Source: Bolinopsis microptera (Eukaryota; Ctenophora; Tentaculata; Lobata; Bolinopsidae). From it: a stretch of 64,000 nucleotides of DNA. Below, piece by piece: positions 1 through 15,200 of this stretch; the stretch's first letter is position 1, and the number at the start of each line of letters is the position of its first letter. Under the pieces are notes generated by a model. It saw only the letters and a list, made by a program, of their open reading frames with translations, did no database searches and was not told the origin of the DNA. The stretch is from contig NC_087084.1 in NCBI RefSeq assembly GCF_026151205.1, forward strand, positions 13,729,453 to 13,793,452, in the 5' to 3' direction. A program made the position numbers and the translations under genes.

Positions 1-3000
1 CGTACCATCTGAAGATGATAAAACACGTACCATCTGAAGATGATAAAACACGTACCATCTGAAGATGATAAAACACGTACCATCTGAAGATGATAAAACA
101 CGTACCATCTTAAGATGATAAAACACGTACCATCTGAAGATGATAAAACACGTACCATCTGAAGATGATAAAACACGTACCATCTGAAGATGATAAAACA
201 CGTACCATCTGAAGATGATAAAACACGTACCATCTGAAGATGATAAAACACGTACCATCTTAAGATGATAAAACACGTACCATCTGAAGAGGATAAAACA
301 CGTACCATCTGAAGATGATAAAACACGTACCATCTGAAGATGATAAAACACGTACCATCTGAAGATGATAAAACACGTACCATGTGAAGATGATAAAACA
401 CGTACCATGTGAAGATGATAAAACACGTACCATGTGAAGATGATAAAACACGTACCATCTTAAGATGATAAAACACGTACCATCTGAAGATGATAAAACA
501 CGTACCATCTGAAGATGATAAAACACGTACCATCTGAAGATGATAAAACACGTACCATCTGAAGATGATAAAACACGTACCATGTGAAGATGATAAAACA
601 CGTACCATGTGAAGATGATAAAACACGTACCATCTGAAAATGATAAAACACGTACCATCTGAAGATGATAAAACACGTACCATCTGAAGATGATAAAACA
701 CGTACCATCTTAAGATGATAAAACACGTACCATCTGAAGATGATAAAACACGTACCATCTTAAGATGATAAAACACGTACCATCTGAAGATGATAAAACA
801 CGTACCATCTGAAGATGATAAAACACGTACCATCTGAAGATGATAAAACACGTACCATCTGAAGATGATAAAACACGTACCATCTGAAGATGATAAAACA
901 CGTACCATCTTAAGATGATAAAACACGTACCATCTGAAGATGATAAAACACGTACCATCTGAAGATGATAAAACACGTACCATCTGAAGATGATAAAACA
1001 CGTACCATCTTAAGATGATAAAACACGTACCATCTGAAGAGGATAAAACACGTACCATCTGAAGATGATAAAACACGTACCATCTGAAGACGATAAAACA
1101 CGTACCATCTGAAGATGATAAAACACGTACCATCTGAAAATGATAAAACACGTACCATCTGAAGATGATAAAACACGTACCATCTGAAGATGATAAAACA
1201 CGTACCATCTTAAGATGATAAAACACGTACCATCTGAAGATGATAAAACACGTACCATCTGAAGATGATAAAACACGTACCATGTGAAGATGATAAAACA
1301 CGTACCATGTGAAGATGATAAAACACGTACCATCTTAAGATGATAAAACACGTACCATCTTAAGATGATAAAACACGTACCATCTGAAGATGATAAAACA
1401 CGTACCATCTTAAGATGATAAAACACGTACCATCTGAAGATGATAAAACACGTACCATCTGAAGATGATAAAACACGTACCATGTGAAGATGATAAAACA
1501 CGTACCATCTGAAGATGATAAAACACGTACCATCTGAAGATGATAAAACACGTACCATCTGAAGATGATAAAACACGTACCATCTGAAGACGATAAAACA
1601 CGTACCATCTGAAGATGATAAAACACGTACCATCTGAAATGATAAAACACGTACCATCTGAAGATGATAAAACACGTACCATCTGAAGATGATAAAACAC
1701 GTACCATCTTAAGATGATAAAACACGTACCATCTGAAGATGATAAAACACGTACCATCTTAAGATGATAAAACACGTACCATCTGAAGATGATAAAACAC
1801 GTACCATCTGAAGATGATAAAACACGTACCATCTGAAGATGATAAAACACGTACCATCTTAAGATGATAAAACACGTACCATCTGAAGATGATAAAACAC
1901 GTACCATCTTAAGATGATAAAACACGTACCATCTGAAGATGATAAAACACGTACCATCTGAAGATGATAAAACACGTACCATCTGAAGATGATAAAACAC
2001 GTACCATCTGAAGATGATAAAACACGTACCATGTGAAGATGATAAAACACGTACCATCTGAAGATGATAAAACACGTACCATCTGAAGATGATAAAACAC
2101 GTACCATCTGAAGATGATAAAACACGTACCATCTGAAGATGATAAAACACGTACCATCTGAAGATGATAAAACACGTACCATGTGAAGATGATAAAACAC
2201 GTACCATGTGAAGATGATAAAACACGTACCATGTGAAGATGATAAAACACGTACCATCTTAAGATGATAAAACACGTACCATCTGAAGAGGATAAAACAC
2301 GTACCATCTGAAGATGATAAAACACGTACCATCTGAAGATGATAAAACACGTACCATCTGAAGATGATAAAACACGTACCATCTGAAGATGATAAAACAC
2401 GTACCATCTGAAGATGATAAAACACGTACCATCTGAAGATGATAAAACACGTACCATCTGAAGATGATAAAACACGTACCATCTGAAGATGATAAAACAC
2501 GTACCATCTGAAGATGATAAAACACGTACCATCTGAAGATGATAAAACACGTACCATCTGAAGATGATAAAACACGTACCATCTGAAGATGATAAAACAC
2601 GTACCATCTGAAGATGATAAAACACGTACCATGTGAAGATGATAAAACACGTACCATCTGAAGATGATAAAACACGTACCATCTGAAGATGATAAAACAC
2701 GTACCATCTGAAGATGATAAAACACGTACCATCTGAAGATGATAAAACACGTACCATCTGAAGATGATAAAACACGTACCATGTGAAGATGATAAAACAC
2801 GTACCATGTGAAGATGATAAAACACGTACCATCTGAAGATGATAAAACACGTACCATCTGAAGATGATAAAACACGTACCATCTGAAGATGATAAAACAC
2901 GTACCATCTGAAGATGATAAAACACGTACCATCTGAAGATGATAAAACACGTACCATCTGAAGATGATAAAACACGTACCATGTGAAGATGATAAAACAC

Positions 3001-3215
3001 GTACCATGTGAAGATGATAAAACACGTACCATGTGAAGAGGATAAAACACGTACCATCTGAAGATGATAAAACACGTACCATCTGAAGATGATAAAACAC
3101 GTACCATCTGAAGATGATAAAACACGTACCATGTGAAGATGATAAAACACGTACCATGTGAAGATGATAAAACACGTACCATGTGAAGAGGATAAAACAC
3201 GTACCATCTGAAGAT
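1..3215 (-). repeat. 25-bp minisatellite built on the donor of USP9X exon 16
   Basis: About 128 head-to-tail copies of a 25-bp unit, cut by the left window edge. Read on the minus strand, each unit contains the last 10 bases of USP9X exon 16 (TCTTCAGATG) followed by the same intron start (GTACGTGTTTTATCA). The array begins exactly at the genuine exon 16 donor at 3205/3204 and runs downstream into the intron. Variants (CTTAAG, TTCACATG, CTCTTC) almost all fall in the exon-derived half; the GTACGTG donor core is nearly invariant. Long open frames on this stretch are a by-product of a stop-poor 25-bp unit and are not genes. Confidence 0.95.
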
Positions 3216-6200
3216 GATGTCCATGTCGGAAGGATATATTCTGTGAGTAGTCAAGTGTTTCCAGAGTTGCATAGCATGGGTAAGTGACAAATAACAGTTG
3301 GCGTGTTTCAATGTGAACCTGTTTAAATGTGTTAGATAATTAGATAATTAGATAATTAGATAATCAGCCAATTAAACAATTCTATAATTATAAAGACTTT
3401 AACAGTCAATTCAAATCAAATTTCGAATAAACTTTATTTGAAATTTCCAAGAGATTTCTCAGTGTTATCACGAGTTACTGTAAATGATCGATAAATTATA
3501 AAGTTTTCATTGCTTAAAACATTAATAATAATAAATTTAGATATTCAATTAATCGACTCCACCTGATGAACTCCAGCCGTTCGTTAAGCTCGTCAACGTG
3601 GGAATAGCATCTAGTAGAAAGTACTTCAGTCGGCTTACAAGTCTCAATATCCGGCAATTTCTTCGTCTGGAGAAACATTTAAAATTAGTCTCAAATTGAA
3701 ATTAGTCTCAAATTGCTGGATAAGCAACCACGCAATGATGATGTTTGATGTTCTGAATAAAAATACGGCGTGTCTCAAGGCAGTATCATAGGACTTGTAC
3801 AATATGTTTAATAAGTTTAATATGTAAACTGTAAAGTAATATGTAACATAGGGAGGGGGGTGACATGTCCGCCTATGTCCGCCAATGTCCGCCTATGTCC
3901 TGCCAGTGCTGGGTTTTCACCTTCTGAAACCCAGCACTGACAGGCCTTCCCCTAATTTTGTTCATGTTTCATGCTACCCTGATCATTATTAGCCGAAAAT
4001 ATTTGTTCGGTTTTCGAAGTCCGCACCTACCCTTCGATATACGATTTTGGACTCGAGATCGAGGGTTCCCCCCTTGTAATGCGATCTCGGAAATACCCCT
4101 TAAAACAGGGTCTACAGGGTGAACCACAAAAAATTTGACTTTTAAAAAAATTATCACCCGCCTCATTAGACAATTTTAACAAAATTTAGCAAAATTTAGC
4201 AAAATTTAACAAAATTTTGCTGTCCACTTTTGTCCGCCTATGCCCGCCTATGCCCGGTCCTGTCCTGTTCTTTTTGGATTCTATGAGACAAGCGGACATA
4301 TACGGACGTTTCACCCCCAAGAAAATAATTATGTAAGATATGTAATGTGTCTCAAGTCAGTATAATGTGACCATCTCACCTGGTCCAGGTAGAACTCTAT
4401 GTCAGTATAATGTGACCATATCACCTGGTCCAGGTAGAACTCTATGTCAGTATAATGTGACCATATCACCTGGTCCAGGTAGAACTCTATGTCAGTATAA
4501 TGTGACCATCTCACCTGGTCCAGGTAGAACTCTATGTCAGTATAATGTGACCATATCACCTGGTCCAGGTAGAACTCTATGTCAGTATAATGTGACCATC
4601 TCACCTGGTCCAGGTAGAACTCTATGTCAGTATAATGTGACCATATCACCTGGTCCAGGTAGAACTCTATGTCAGTATAATGTGACCATCTCACCTGGTC
4701 CAGGTAGAACTCTATGTCAGTATAATGTGACCATCTCACCTGGTCCAGGTAGAACTCTATGTCAGTATAATGTGACCATATCACCTGGTCCAGGTAGAAC
4801 TCTATGTCAGTATAATGTGACCATCTCACCTGGTCCAGGTAGAACTCTATGTCAGTATAATGTGACCATCTCACCTGGTCCAGGTAGAACTCTATGTCAG
4901 TATAATGTGACCATCTCACCTGGTCCAGGTAGAAGCACTCTATGTCAGTATAATGTGACCATCTCACCTGGTCCAGGTAGAACTCTATGTCAGTATAATG
5001 TGACCATCTCACCTGGTCCAGGTAGAACTCTATGTCAGTATAATGTGACCATCTCACCTGGTCCAGGTAGAACTCTATGTCAGTATAATGTGACCATCTC
5101 ACCTGGTCCAGGTAGAACTCTATGTCAGTATAATGTGACCATCTCACCTGGTCCAGGTAGAACTCTATGTCAGTATAATGTGACCATCTCACCTGGTCCA
5201 GGTAGAACTCTATGTCAGTATAATGTGACCATCTCACCTGGTCCAGGTAGAACTCTATGTCAGTATAATGTGACCATCTCACCTGGTCCAGGTAGAACTC
5301 TATGTCAGTATAATGTGACCATCTCACCTGGTCCAGGTAGAACTCTATGTCAGTATAATGTGACCATCTCACCTGGTCCAGGTAGAACTCTATGTCAGTA
5401 TAATGTGACCATCTCACCTGGTCCAGGTAGAACTCTATGTCAGTATAATGTGACCATCTCACCTGGTCCAGGTAGAACTCTATGTCAGTATAATGACCAT
5501 CTCACCTGGTCCAGGTAGAACTCTATGTCAGTATAATGTGACCATCTCACCTGGTCCAGGTAGAACTCTATGTCAGTATAATGTGACCATCTCACCTGGT
5601 CCAGGTAGAACTCTATGTCAGTATAATGTGACCATCTCACCTGGTCCAGGTAGAACTCTATGTCAGTATAATGTGACCATCTCACCTGGTCCAGGTAGAA
5701 CTCTATGTCAGTATAATGTGACCATCTCACCTGGTCCAGGTAGAACTCTATGTCAGTATAATGTGACCATCTCACCTGGTCCAGGTAGAACTCTATGTCA
5801 GTATAATGTGACCATCTCACCTGGTCCAGGTAGAACTCTATGTCAGTATAATGTGACCATCTCACCTGGTCCAGGTAGAACTCTATGTCAGTATAATGTG
5901 ACCATATCACCTGGTCCAGGTAGAACTCTATGTCAGTATAATGTGACCATCTCACCTGGTCCAGGTAGAACTCTATGTCAGTATAATGTGACCATCTCAC
6001 CTGGTCCAGGTAGAACTCTATGTCAGTATAATGTGACCATCTCACCTGGTCCAGGTAGAACTCTATGTCAGTATAATGTGACCATCTCACCTGGTCCAGG
6101 TAGAACTCTATGTCAGTATAATGTGACCATCTCACCTGGTCCAGGTAGAACTCTATGTCAGTATAATGTGACCATCTCACCTGGTCCAGGTAGAACTCTA

Positions 6201-9200
6201 TGTCAGTATAATGTGACCATCTCACCTGGTCCAGGTAGAACTCTATGTCAGTATAATGTGACCATATCACCTGGTCCAGGTAGAACTCTATGTCAGTATA
6301 ATGTGACCATATCACCTGGTCCAGGTAGAACTCTATGTCAGTATAATGTGACCATCTCACCTGGTCCAGGTAGAACTCTATGTCAGTATAATGTGACCAT
6401 CTCACCTGGTCCAGGTAGAACTCTATGTCAGTATAATGTGACCATCTCACCTGGTCCAGGTAGAACTCTATGTCAGTATAATGTGACCATCTCACCTGGT
6501 CCAGGTAGAACTCTATGTCAGTATAATGTGACCATCTCACCTGGTCCAGGTAGAACTCTATGTCAGTATAATGTGACCATCTCACCTGGTCCAGGTAGAA
6601 CTCTATGTCAGTATAATGTGACCATATCACCTGGTCCAGGTAGAACTCTATGTCAGTATAATGTGACCATCTCACCTGGTCCAGGTAGAACTCTATGTCA
6701 GTATAATGTGACCATCTCACCTGGTCCAGGTAGAACTCTATGTCAGTATAATGTGACCATATCACCTGGTCCAGGTAGAACTCTATGTCAGTATAATGTG
6801 ACCATCTCACCTGGTCCAGGTAGAACTCTATGTCAGTATAATGTGACCATCTCACCTGGTCCAGGTAGAACTCTATGTCAGTATAATGTGACCATCTCAC
6901 CTGGTCCAGGTAGAACTCTATGTCAGTATAATGTGACCATCTCACCTGGTCCAGGTAGAACTCTATGTCAGTATAATGTGACCATCTCACCTGGTCCAGG
7001 TAGAACTCTATGTCAGTATAATGTGACCATCTCACCTGGTCCAGGTAGAACTCTATGTCAGTATAATGTGACCATCTCACCTGGTCCAGGTAGAACTCTA
7101 TGTCAGTATAATGTGACCATCTCACCTGGTCCAGGTAGAACTCTATGTCAGTATAATGTGACCATCTCACCTGGTCCAGGTAGAACTCTATGTCAGTATA
7201 ATGTGACCATCTCACCTGGTCCAGGTAGAACTCTATGTCAGTATAATGTGACCATCTCACCTGGTCCAGGTAGAACTCTATGTCAGTATAATGTGACCAT
7301 CTCACCTGGTCCAGGTAGAACTCTATGTCAGTATAATGTGACCATCTCACCTGGTCCAGGTAGAACTCTATGTCAGTATAATGTGACCATCTCACCTGGT
7401 CCAGGTAGAACTCTATGTCAGTATAATGTGACCATCTCACCTGGTCCAGGTAGAACTCTATGTCAGTATAATGTGACCATCTCACCTGGTCCAGGTAGAA
7501 CTCTATGTCAGTATAATGTGACCATCTCACCTGGTCCAGGTAGAACTCTATGTCAGTATAATGTGACCATCTCACCTGGTCCAGGTAGAACTCTATGTCA
7601 GTATAATGTGACCATCTCACCTGGTCCAGGTAGAACTCTATGTCAGTATAATGTGACCATCTCACCTGGTCCAGGTAGAACTCTATGTCAGTATAATGTG
7701 ACCATCTCACCTGGTCCAGGTAGAACTCTATGTCAGTATAATGTGACCATCTCACCTGGTCCAGGTAGAACTCTATGTCAGTATAATGTGACCATCTCAC
7801 CTGGTCCAGGTAGAACTCTATGTCAGTATAATGTGACCATCTCACCTGGTCCAGGTAGAACTCTATGTCAGTATAATGTGACCATCTCACCTGGTCCAGG
7901 TAGAACTCTATGTCAGTATAATGTGACCATCTCACCTGGTCCAGGTAGAACTCTATGTCAGTATAATGTGACCATCTCACCTGGTCCAGGTAGAACTCTA
8001 TGTCAGTATAATGTGACCATCTCACCTGGTCCAGGTAGAACTCTATGTCAGTATAATGTGACCATCTCACCTGGTCCAGGTAGAACTCTATGTCAGTATA
8101 ATGTGACCATCTCACCTGGTCCAGGTAGAACTCTATGTCAGTATAATGTGACCATCTCACCTGGTCCAGGTAGAACTCTATGTCAGTATAATGTGACCAT
8201 CTCACCTGGTCCAGGTAGAACTCTATGTCAGTATAATGTGACCATATCACCTGGTCCAGGTAGAACTCTATGTCAGTATAATGGGACCACTCCCCTGGCC
8301 GGGTAAACTCTATGAGTATAATTGACCATCTCACCGGGTCCAGGTAAACTCTATGCGGTATAATGTGACCATCTCCCCTGGTCCGGGAGAACTCAAATGT
8401 CAGTATAATGTGACCATATCACCGGGTCCGGTAAACTCAGTCATATAATGGACCACTCACCGGTCCGGGTAAACTCTTTTCAGTATAATGTGACCACTCA
8501 CCTGGTCCAGGAAACTCTATGCAGTTTTAATGTGACCATATCCCCGGGGGTCCATAGAACTCTATGTCGAAATGTGACCAATCCCCGGGGTCCAGGAGAA
8601 CTCTATTCGTAAAAGGACCAATCACCTGGTCCGGGTAAAAACTTTTGTCAGTATAAGTGACCATACACCGGGTCCAGGAAACCTATGTCAGTATAATTGA
8701 CCATATCACCGGGTCCAGGAAACTCATTCAGTATAATGGTCCACCACCTGTCCGTAGAACCTTTTCAGTAAAGGACCATCTCACCTGGTCCAGGTAGAAC
8801 TCTATGTCAGTATAATGTGACCATCTCACCTGGTCCAGGTAGAACTCTATGTCAGTATAATGTGACCATCTCACCTGGTCCAGGTAGAACTCTATGTCAG
8901 TATAATGTGACCATCTCACCTGGTCCAGGTAGAACTCTATGTCAGTATAATGTGACCATCTCACCTGGTCCAGGTAGAACTCTATGTCAGTATAATGTGA
9001 CCATCTCACCTGGTCCAGGTAGAACTCTATGTCAGTATAATGTGACCATCTCACCTGGTCCAGGTAGAACTCTATGTCAGTATAATGTGACCATATCACC
9101 TGGTCCAGGTAGAACTCTATGTCAGTATAATGTGACCATCTCACCTGGTCCAGGTAGAACTCTATGTCAGTATAATGTGACCATCTCACCTGGTCCAGGT

Positions 9201-12200
9201 AGAACTCTATGTCAGTATAATGTGACCATCTCACCTGGTCCAGGTAGAACTCTATGTCAGTATAATGTGACCATCTCACCTGGTCCAGGTAGAACTCTAT
9301 GTCAGTATAATGTGACCATCTCACCTGGTCCAGGTAGAACTCTATGTCAGTATAATGTGACCATCTCACCTGGTCCAGGTAGAACTCTATGTCAGTATAA
9401 TGTGACCATCTCACCTGGTCCAGGTAGAACTCTATGTCAGTATAATGTGACCATCTCACCTGGTCCAGGTAGAACTCTATGTCAGTATAATGTGACCATC
9501 TCACCTGGTCCAGGTAGAACTCTATGTCAGTATAATGTGACCATCTCACCTGGTCCAGGTAGAACTCTATGTCAGTATAATGTGACCATCTCACCTGGTC
9601 CAGGTAGAACTCTATGTCAGTATAATGTGACCATCTCACCTGGTCCAGGTAGAACTCTATGTCAGTATAATGTGACCATCTCACCTGGTCCAGGTAGAAC
9701 TCTATGTCAGTATAATGTGACCATCTCACCTGGTCCAGGTAGAACTCTATGTCAGTATAATGTGACCATCTCACCTGGTCCAGGTAGAACTCTATGTCAG
9801 TATAATGTGACCATCTCACCTGGTCCAGGTAGAACTCTATGTCAGTATAATGTGACCATCTCACCTGGTCCAGGTAGAACTCTATGTCAGTATAATGTGA
9901 CCATATCACCTGGTCCAGGTAGAACTCTATGTCAGTATAATGTGACCATCTCACCTGGTCCAGGTAGAACTCTATGTCAGTATAATGTGACCATCTCACC
10001 TGGTCCAGGTAGAACTCTATGTCAGTATAATGTGACCATCTCACCTGGTCCAGGTAGAACTCTATGTCAGTATAATGTGACCATCTCACCTGGTCCAGGT
10101 AGAACTCTATGTCAGTATAATGTGACCATATCACCTGGTCCAGGTAGAACTCTATGTCAGTATAATGTGACCATATCACCTGGTCCAGGTAGAACTCTAT
10201 GTCAGTATAATGTGACCATCTCACCTGGTCCAGGTAGAACTCTATGTCAGTATAATGTGACCATATCACCTGGTCCAGGTAGAACTCTATGTCAGTATAA
10301 TGTGACCATATCACCTGGTCCAGGTAGAACTCTATGTCAGTATAATGTGACCATATCACCTGGTCCAGGTAGAACTCTATGTCAGTATAATGTGACCATC
10401 TCACCTGGTCCAGGTAGAACTCTATGTCAGTATAATGTGACCATATCACCTGGTCCAGGTAGAACTCTATGTCAGTATAATGTGACCATATCACCTGGTC
10501 CAGGTAGAACTCTATGTCAGTATAATGTGACCATCTCACCTGGTCCAGGTAGAACTCTATGTCAGTATAATGTGACCATATCACCTGGTCCAGGTAGAAC
10601 TCTATGTCAGTATAATGTGACCATCTCACCTGGTCCAGGTAGAACTCTATGTCGTTGATGACAAGCTGGATGAGGGTGTTATCTCGCTCTAGTTGCTTCA
10701 TCTTGTGAACATAGCCGTATCCGTGGTGAGATTCTGTAATTAATGGAGATGTGAACATGTAATTATTCGACTAATCAGATAATAAGGTCCGACTTAAGCG
10801 AGCTGAGTGGAATTGAGCACAAAAACTATTATTATCATCAAGTTGAATATTGGTACCAGACGGGGTACTTAATCATTAATATAATAATAACCAATATAAT
10901 ACAATATCCTATCAAAAATTTAAGTTTTCGCGATATTTGTCAATTGAGGTTTAAATTCCGTCGTTAAGTGCTGATCTACACAGTGTGGCATTTTCCTATT
11001 AAGCGTGCAGTGCCCTTGTGAGGGATTATTACTATTTTTATTATATTTGTTAAGATTAAATTTGGTCATTACATCCACCCGGACACCATCTCGGCCCGGT
11101 TTACAATCACAATCAATCAATCGAAATTAATCAACATATAACTAATCAGGGATAATTATAAGGACTAATTAGGGGTAATAAAATGGTATGGTATAGGTAC
11201 TGACCAGAGTAAAGTTTACACATCTCTCGGAGATGCTTCAGAGAAGCAACCACGCAATGATGGTGTCGGATGTTCTGAATACACTTCTCAATCCAATACA
11301 GCCTCTGTTTGTCCTTATCTGATATAAGATTAAAGGAATTATTGTAATTATAATTATAATCAAATTTACGCAGCAATATGATTAAAATAGTAAATAATTT
11401 AGATATGCTTCGATCTGCTGTGCAGGACATTCAAATCAGTCGAAAAATGTTAATATAAGATTAAAGGATAAATATTCATTACATTAATCAACACTATAAC
11501 TCTATAATTCGAAATTGTCTGTCCATCTAGCTACAGTCAAGAAATATGGGACTTACCAACCACATTAACCTGAGGCCTGAGGGGTTTATTCACATATTAT
11601 TACGTAAGAGGAGACGAGCAAAACGAAGAGCCAAAAAGAATCCAGAGAATGATGAGTTTAAGACTAGTCATTTTGAAAAGTGTGTTGACGCAGAAATCAC
11701 CATCAATCGAGCTAGGGATAGCTACTATATTATGATAAACAGCTCAGTTCTTGCAAAGGAGACTCAAAAGGGACCTATCAAGTCATAAATAAACTTTTAT
11801 ATAAAGAATATGGCACCAAAAATTGCCAAATGGTGAAGATATCGAAGTTGCTGACAAACTCAAGACTTTCTTTGACAAAAAAGTAAAAACCATTTACTCT
11901 AATATTGAGATTTGAGAAGGAAATTCAAAACACTTCCATAAACGGTCAAGGTACCAAAGACTCTACTTCGATCTAAGAGAAGTACGAAGACGAAGTTCCA
12001 GACTAGATGATGACTTTTTTTTGTTGAAAGTTCCTCCTGCTCCTCACTTCAGACGAACAGATGATTGCTGCATTTATGTTTTGTGGACCAAAAATTTGGA
12101 ATGAACTACCCTACTCAGTGAGATCATTATCATATTATGTAGAATGTTTTAAAAATGCCCTGGCCCTAAAGACGTTTTATTTCCATCTAGCTTTTAATAA

Positions 12201-15200
12201 TATTCCTAATATTGGTCCATAAAATCTGTACAGGTTTATTATAATATTATGATAAAAGGAATGATTTTCATTTTACAGTTTTAAGCATGCCTAATTTGAA
12301 ATCGAACGTCCCTGATAGAAGATCATACGATGTATTTTATTCACAATTGTTTACACTATGTAATGTAAATACGAATTTAGAAGGATTTATTAAAGATGTG
12401 AAATCTCTTAAAATTGAATTATTCAGAAAAATCAGAATTCTTAAATAAATACATATGTAATGTTAAAAGTTCATAGAGGCTAAATATCCGTGTACACATA
12501 AGTTTTATGAGGTTTTAACAACTAACATTTTTATTTAATTGCCCTTTTCTGTAACATTTCTTTCTGTAAAATTAAAATTTTGAAAATTTGTTTTGATGAA
12601 GGAGCAAATTTGATATTTTACGCTTCTGAGTCATTCTCCAAATGTCGTATGTTTGGTTGTTATTTTGTTATTGTTATATTATGTTTATATTTGTTTTGAT
12701 TTATTATTATATTTGTTCTTTTGTTGTATCTTTGCATTAGTAATGTAATTTTGGTATTCAGTAATGTTTTAAATGTTTAGTAAATTTTGTTTTCGTAACT
12801 ATGTTTATTCAGAACGTTACAGAAGGAATTGATTTAATGTAGTTGGAGGAGTCCTAACTCTCCTCACGTCCGAAAATGGAGTTTCTCTTGTATCAAACAT
12901 GAATCACATTCTTGCTTATCATTTGATCCTGACTTATGATAACATTTATTTTTGGCAACTTTCCGATGAGTTGCAATTTCGTCTCTTGAGGGGCTCTGAA
13001 AGGAAATACAACTTGATATTGTGAAGACCTATTGGATATCTTAAGGCAGACTGGCGGTTTTTCAGGTATAATTGTGAAGTTTTACAGTTTAAGTTTTACA
13101 GTTTAATTTTTCATTCAATGATGGCATTATGCCCGTCTTCAGACTATTGTCTATTAGTAATGCACAAATTAGTCACATTTACATAAACTTTAGAACGTCT
13201 GTAGGGATATCATGGAAATCAGAGCGGTGATCTTATCTGTGATATGTCACATGATACTATCAGAATCAGCTGATCCGAAAAAGAAGACGACAGAACACAT
13301 TGGATGCTACAAACGTAACAGCTCAACGTTTGGATGGGAGGATTCAAGCGTCCTGATTAATGTTAACTTTACAACTGATGTGTATCGGGAATGTCAAAAA
13401 AAAGCAAGAGTGCAAGGTTCGTCAAACGTTAACATATATTTTTATTGTTTCGAATGAAGGTTAATTATAACATTCATTAGATAGTTCCGATGATCAGATC
13501 GAGCCAAATTTTATAGAATTGTGTTTGGCCATTAAAATTACGTTATTCCTGAAACAATGAGAGTTGTAGTTTCAAAGAGCTTCTCCCCCCCCCCCCCCCC
13601 CCCCCCCCCCCTTGGATCCGACTTACTCGACTTCGGCTCCAATGTCCTAGCAGATTTGTCTCTCAATCTGTCTATCCAGCATGAGCTTGTTTATCTCCTT
13701 GCTGTTGTCAAGCCCTGTGTCCCTCCACAAGATGTCTACGTAGGTGAGGTGTGGACTTCCCCTACGACGATGTCCGTGAAGAGGAAGCTGATGGGTCAAG
13801 AGCTCGTCATGTCCAGCGAGATGACCAGCTAGCCTCATTCTCCGCTCAGCTATCTTATCAGTTGCTCTAATGAGGTGTCCATCCGCTCTGACCAGTCTAT
13901 GTTAAGTGCCATTTTCGTATAACATCCATATAATATAATGTATTATTATATTATATATATATGTATACGCTTCGCGAGGGTTTGGCTGAGAGTCCATGAA
14001 TCAGAGCCACATAGAAGGACTCGGCTGTAGCCAGGAAGAGTCGTACCTTGACGCATACCAGACTTCCATATCATCTTCATCATGCCCGATTAATAAATTT
14101 TAACCTGTTTCAGAACACCATGTAGCTCAGTTTGAGTTCGACGAACATCAACAACTATCGATCAGGTGCAGACCTAAAACCAAAATCCACATATATGAAG
14201 CTCTGCTCTTCGATCTTACTCCCGAATGCTCAGGTAGGTTAATAAACATATTATTATTATAGCTATAAAAACAGTGTTACTGAGTTACGAATTCCTGTGC
14301 GTGATTTTTGTTTAATGAGGAGGTTTTCATTATCTTTCTCTAAAAGTAGAATTATACGCTCACTATCGCTCATTCATCTAACGATTCAGGTAAAGTAGTT
14401 GAAAACGTTACAACGTCAATTTACAACATGTGTTCCGCTGCGGAACAGTGTCAAATATACGACCTTATAGAAGCAGACTACAATGTTGCAGATGGCTGTT
14501 ATTACGAAAGGCTGAATATCACTTTTGGTTGTATGTACGACAGACAAATACTGATGATTATTCCCCAATTGAAGTCGTTGGATTTTTTAGCAGCATGTAC
14601 TCATCTTTTGTCGGTAGTAGTATTTGCATATTTATTCGGTGCAATAAGGAGGATGAGGAGACCACAAACCCACCAGCCGCAACTGGTGGCACCTACCCAC
14701 CACCCGCAACCGGTGTCACCTACTCACCAGCTGCAACCAGTGGCACCTACCCACCAGCCGCAACTGTTGGAGCTAGGATGTCTACCTTATCTGACCACTC
14801 ACCGCCAAGTTACAATGATGTTACTGACCTCCCACGGCTCACACCGCCAAGTTACAATGATGTCACCACAAGTGGTGGAGGAACTACTCTACCAATGACG
14901 GCTGGTTTGCAAAAACATCCTCATCAGTAAACAAGATCAACTAGTGTTGACCCAGTTAAATAGATGACTTACCTCATCAAATTGGAGGTGATAAAAACAG
15001 TTACGGAGTACGGACTAACGGACTTAATTAAATACTGTACTAACAACATAATAAGTTAATGTTTTATTATTATTAAGCTAATATTAATATTAAGTTATTA
15101 TTAATAATTAACAAGCACCATGAGAGTAGATGTAGTTGAGTATTTTGATGTGAGTTGAGAGTGCTAGATCTATAATCTCAGTGCTGCTGTCTCGGCCTGT

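Noticed and set aside
1-10655. Very long open frames (up to 949 codons) on both strands
   Set aside because: They are translations of stop-free tandem repeat units; both strands are open at once and no unit-independent sequence supports a protein, apart from the short real exons at their edges.
1-10655. CRISPR-like array
   Set aside because: Units are contiguous with no unique spacers, and the sequence is eukaryotic.
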